From assembly GCA_035443825.1 (NCBI GenBank), contig DAOMNN010000068.1:1-17591 (forward strand): a stretch of 17,591 nucleotides of DNA, given 5' to 3'. Below, piece after piece: positions 15,348 through 17,591 of this stretch (position 1 is the stretch's first letter; each line of letters opens with the position of its first letter). The position numbers were made by a program, and so were the translations under genes. The notes below the pieces were generated by a model. That model saw only the letters and a program-made list of their open reading frames with translations, had not been told where the DNA came from and ran no database searches. The DNA comes from DAOMNN01 sp035443825 (GTDB taxonomy: Bacteria; Pseudomonadota; Gammaproteobacteria; Burkholderiales; Rhodocyclaceae).

Positions 15348-15488
15348 ATGAGCAATGATTACCATGTGGTGGTCGAGACGCCAGAGGGGAATCCCAAGAC
15401 CGCGTTCCGAGTTGAATCCAGGCAAATTCTCAGAATGTTGGTCAGGTGTCGTGCTAAGCTGGGACATATGTCCAAGGAGCGCGCATGA
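15348..15488 (+). CDS. Possible small ORF overlapping the Xre antitoxin start
   Basis: ATG 15348 to TGA 15486-15488 encodes 46 residues beginning SNDYHVVVETPEGNP. It overlaps the antitoxin start by 4 bp in the ATGA arrangement, and an in-frame ATG at 15324 is also possible. There is no good Shine-Dalgarno before 15348 and no family is recognised. It may be a leader ORF, a gene remnant or chance. If real it would couple translation into the toxin-antitoxin pair. Confidence 0.3.
   Translation: MSNDYHVVVETPEGNPKTAFRVESRQILRMLVRCRAKLGHMSKERA
15462..15473. promoter_or_regulatory. Palindromic operator candidate for Xre antitoxin
   Basis: GGACATATGTCC is a perfect 12-bp palindrome immediately upstream of the AAGGAG ribosome site (15474-15479) of the antitoxin gene. 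Xre-type antitoxins repress their own operon by binding such palindromes, so this is the likely autoregulatory site. Confidence 0.5.
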
Positions 15489-15991
15489 TGGATACAGTTG
15501 AAGAGATCCGCCCAGCGGGACGGAGAAAGGCGCAATCAGATCGCCTTCGAGATCAAAGGGCGCTCGAAGCGCAGCTCGAGCCAGAGCACTTGAGGGACTT
15601 GCTCGTGCTGCTCGACGACCTCCCGGATACAAGTCGCCATTCGCTGATCCAGAAAGGGCTGGCGACGCATCTGTTACAGGAGGCATTACAGGAGTTCCAG
15701 ACCCTGGATCGAGCGGCGCTGCTCAAGGCCATCCAGGTAAACGCCAAGACGATCGAGCGAAATAGGAAAGGGCGACTTCAGCCGATGCATTCCGATGCGG
15801 CGCTTGCGCTGATGGAAGTCACGCGCATGGCTGAGCGCATTCTTGGTAACCGACGATTGGCAGAGCGGTGGCTGAGTGAGCCGGTGCGTGGACTGGATTA
15901 CCAGCGGCCAATTGATCTTCTGACGACGTCGGCCGGAATCGAGGCGGTCAAGACCTTGCTTGTTCGCATGGAGTACGGGGTATACGCATGA
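15485..15991 (+). CDS. Xre/MbcA/ParS-type antitoxin of a RES toxin-antitoxin pair
   Basis: 168 residues. A polar N terminus is followed by a helical region with a helix-turn-helix-like segment (ALLKAIQVNAKTIERNRKGR). The C-terminal DUF2384-type toxin-binding domain (AERILGNRRLAERWL..P..GLDYQRPIDLLTTSAGIEAVKTLLVRMEYGVYA) is complete, with the usual ending. AAGGAG lies 5 nt before ATG 15485 and 8 nt before ATG 15488; the second start may be used. It overlaps the toxin by 4 bp (ATGA), as is standard for xre-res operons. It neutralises the toxin by blocking its active site (family knowledge). Confidence 0.9.
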   Translation: MMDTVEEIRPAGRRKAQSDRLRDQRALEAQLEPEHLRDLLVLLDDLPDTSRHSLIQKGLATHLLQEALQEFQTLDRAALLKAIQVNAKTIERNRKGRLQPMHSDAALALMEVTRMAERILGNRRLAERWLSEPVRGLDYQRPIDLLTTSAGIEAVKTLLVRMEYGVYA

Positions 15992-16503
15992 AGCCGCTAC
16001 CCGCGATCTTGCTCGACCCAGCCGAGAAGAACAATCTGATCGCATGGCGGCTGCACCAAAGTCAGTGGCGCAAGAGCTGGCAGCGAGGCGTCGGATCTCA
16101 AAAGGTCGGTGGACGCTGGAGTTTGCCCGGCAGGGCCGTTGTGTATGCAGCTCTGGATCCCGCAACCGCGATTCTGGAAGTGGCAGTGAACAGCGGTTTC
16201 GCTGCGCTTGATGCGAATCCATACGACTTGGCCCGAATCGAGATATTGAGGCCGGATCTCGTGCATGTGGTTCAACCCGCGGATTTGCCCAATCCCCGAT
16301 GGCTGACCACAAATTCTCCCATACCATCTCAGCAGCGCTTTGGCGACCACCTGCTGAACGAGCATCCGATTATCGTTATCCCCAGTGCCGTTAGCACGAA
16401 CTCCTGGAACATCCTGATCGATGTCAAATCGGGAGCAAAGGCGTTCAAGGGAAGGCTCCACGAGCGATTCGCTCTTGATACACGCTTAGCGCCGATTGCG
16501 TAG
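15988..16503 (+). CDS. RES-domain toxin (NAD-consuming family)
   Basis: 171 residues. It has the RES pattern: AWRL (19-22) with the conserved Arg, VGGRWSLPG (40-48), VVYAALDPATAILEV (51-65) with Tyr and Glu, and NSWNIL near the end with the conserved Ser. RES toxins of Xre-RES modules degrade NAD+ and halt growth (family knowledge). The key residues look intact, so it should be active. Its ATG overlaps the antitoxin stop, so translation is coupled. The gene lies just right of the chromosomal-looking SRAP gene, where an accessory zone begins. Confidence 0.9.
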   Translation: MKPLPAILLDPAEKNNLIAWRLHQSQWRKSWQRGVGSQKVGGRWSLPGRAVVYAALDPATAILEVAVNSGFAALDANPYDLARIEILRPDLVHVVQPADLPNPRWLTTNSPIPSQQRFGDHLLNEHPIIVIPSAVSTNSWNILIDVKSGAKAFKGRLHERFALDTRLAPIA

Positions 16504-16612
16504 GGTTGCCAACCACGAGGAAAGTATGAGCCAAAGGGTGCGAATGTGAGACCTGATTCCATGTCGCACAGGTGGCTAACCTGTCCTGCGGAAGGGGGCA
16601 ACTCCAAGAAGA

Positions 16613-16891
16613 CTACTTCGCTTGTGCTTTCTTGCTCGATTTGCGTCCAGGGTTGACCTCTGCGGCATCTACTACTGACGGCCCCGTCTTGTCGGCTGGA
16701 ACGAGCCCAATTCGCGAGACCCCTACCATTGCCCCTGGCAGTGCTTCGTCCGGGGTCGGTCCGATTTGTCCGAGCGCTAACTTGAACTCGATCGCAGTCT
16801 CGAACAACCCTTCGCGAAACCCATGGTGCTTGATCAGCAGCGACGTGAGCTCACGCAGCGTCAGCGGCTCAATGGGATCGGACTGCTTCAT
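16613..16891 (-). CDS. Conserved-looking small protein downstream of hicB
   Basis: 92 residues. Starts with ATG inside the end of hicB (23-bp overlap), so it is co-transcribed with hicAB. The pattern LTSLLIKHHGFREGLFETAIEFKLALGQIGPTPDEALPGAMVGVSRIGLVP looks like a compact folded domain, followed by a lysine-rich tail (GRKSSKKAQAK). I cannot name the family. It may be a third component of the toxin-antitoxin locus or an unrelated cargo gene. Confidence 0.65.
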   Translation of the reverse strand: MKQSDPIEPLTLRELTSLLIKHHGFREGLFETAIEFKLALGQIGPTPDEALPGAMVGVSRIGLVPADKTGPSVVDAAEVNPGRKSSKKAQAK

Positions 16892-17336
16892 TGATACCTC
16901 TCCAGTTGCTGGTTTCGACCCCGGAAGTCCAATGGCTGATCACCTCGCCTGCGTGAAGAGTCACGGTGATGTTGTGGTTGTGCTCGACCACACCCTTCGG
17001 GTGATCCAGATATGACCGCAAGGCATGGAATACAAAGTCATTCAGGGTCTTGCCGGCTTTGGCGGCTGCAACGACTGCTTTGCGATGAAGTTCTGGACCA
17101 GTGCGTACATTGAAAGTGCCGCTGTACGGCTTGTTTGCAGGCCTTCCGGTCTTCTCGCAGTGGGCCAGATAGCGATCCACGGCGTCCTTGAATGCTTCCT
17201 TGATCTCCGGGACCGACTCGCCCTCGTAGGTGATCAGGTCGTCAATGAACAGGATCTTCCCGTGGAGGCAATCATCGTCCAGGCTGGTCTCGATGGACCC
17301 GTTGAACCCGCGATGAGACAAAAGGTTCGTGGCCAT
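16869..17336 (-). CDS. hicB: HicB-family antitoxin
   Basis: 155 residues. The N-terminal half (about 8-65: GFNGSIETSLDDDCLHGKILFIDDLITYEGESVPEIKEAFKDAVDRYL) is the degenerate RNase-H-like HicB fold with its GKILFIDDL core. The segment from about 70 (GTFNVRTGPELHRKAVVAAAKAGKTLNDFVFHALRSYL) is a ribbon-helix-helix DNA-binding domain, marking the RHH subclass of HicB. It neutralises HicA and represses the operon (family knowledge). Its ATG shares one base with the hicA stop codon (TAATG). Confidence 0.93.
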   Translation of the reverse strand: MATNLLSHRGFNGSIETSLDDDCLHGKILFIDDLITYEGESVPEIKEAFKDAVDRYLAHCEKTGRPANKPYSGTFNVRTGPELHRKAVVAAAKAGKTLNDFVFHALRSYLDHPKGVVEHNHNITVTLHAGEVISHWTSGVETSNWRGINEAVRSH

Positions 17337-17591
17337 TACATATCCTCCGAAATTACTCCGACAGCGGTGAGGGCGTCGATCGCATCCTTCACCTGATAGA
17401 GCTTCAATACACCTCTTGGATGCGTCTTCGACATCGAGAAGCGGAATCCCGTATCCCGGTGTTCGAACATGTGATGCGATCCGCCGTCACATGCCACATC
17501 GAAACCGGCCTGCGCCATCAGCGTCACCAAGTCATCCCAAGGGAAGTCCCTCGGCTTGGGCGTCTTGAGCAGCCTGTCAAGTAGTTTTTTC
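17336..17591 (-). CDS. hicA: HicA-family mRNA interferase toxin, cut by the window edge
   Basis: The minus-strand frame is open from the right edge: KKLLDRLLKTPKPRDFPWDDLVTLMAQAGFDVACDGGSHHMFEH... to TAA at 17338-17336. This covers nearly all of a normal HicA (about 85 residues visible; only the first few are missing), so the short ATG start at 17530 is not the real one. The dsRNA-binding-like fold and catalytic His in GGSHHMF are present, and the sequence ends in the usual LYQVKDAIDALTAVGVI helix. HicA cleaves mRNA; hicB follows with 1-bp overlap. Confidence 0.9.
   Translation of the reverse strand, partial: KKLLDRLLKTPKPRDFPWDDLVTLMAQAGFDVACDGGSHHMFEHRDTGFRFSMSKTHPRGVLKLYQVKDAIDALTAVGVISEDM

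Noticed and set aside
16568..16584. Hairpin ACAGGT/ACCTGT between the RES toxin and the convergent hic locus
   Set aside because: Only 6 bp with a 5-nt loop and no T-run on either side; too weak to call a terminator.

Overview
The window is GC-rich DNA from a proteobacterium. A sigma-54 (RpoN) regulatory system, TusA/DsrE-type sulfur carrier proteins and several multiheme c-type cytochromes point to a sulfur-metabolising, probably lithotrophic or anaerobically respiring organism, perhaps gammaproteobacterial (inference; no rRNA or other marker is present).

Left flank (1-2530): the last 29 codons of an unrecognised plus-strand gene, a secreted protein with four peptidoglycan-binding repeats (minus strand), a 24-residue single-span membrane miniprotein (plus strand), and a short degraded relic of a sulfotransferase 3' end.

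Core (2553-12800, all minus strand): read in the direction of transcription it encodes a TusA-like sulfur carrier (TTG start), a YeeE/YedE-type transporter, a second TusA, a DsrE-like protein with a cysteine, a cysteine-free DsrE-like protein, a 75-residue unknown, a secreted two-domain rhodanese, a pentaheme lipoprotein cytochrome, a membrane-anchored triheme cytochrome, a second secreted rhodanese with an atypical active-site loop, a PAS histidine kinase and a sigma-54-activating response regulator. Near-consensus sigma-54 promoters precede both the first gene of this set and the triheme cytochrome gene. Both have the same 15-bp direct-repeat motif about 95-115 bp upstream, a good candidate binding site for the encoded regulator. 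The simplest model is one regulon that brings sulfane sulfur to or across the inner membrane, relays it on TusA/DsrE persulfide carriers, and exchanges sulfur and electrons in the periplasm through rhodaneses and multiheme cytochromes. The substrate (thiosulfate, polysulfide, tetrathionate, or a selenium or tellurium oxyanion) cannot be read from the sequence.

Right flank (13131-17591): a small exported protein, a complete sulfotransferase, an SRAP/YedK-type DNA-crosslink protein, then an accessory zone with an Xre-RES toxin-antitoxin pair (plus strand) and a HicAB pair (minus strand, HicA cut by the window edge) followed by a third overlapping ORF.

The sulfotransferase relic at about 2453-2531 and the intact sulfotransferase 3' end at about 13532-13609 are imperfect direct repeats that bracket the whole sulfur/cytochrome core. 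This suggests the core arrived, or was rearranged, at a sulfotransferase locus.
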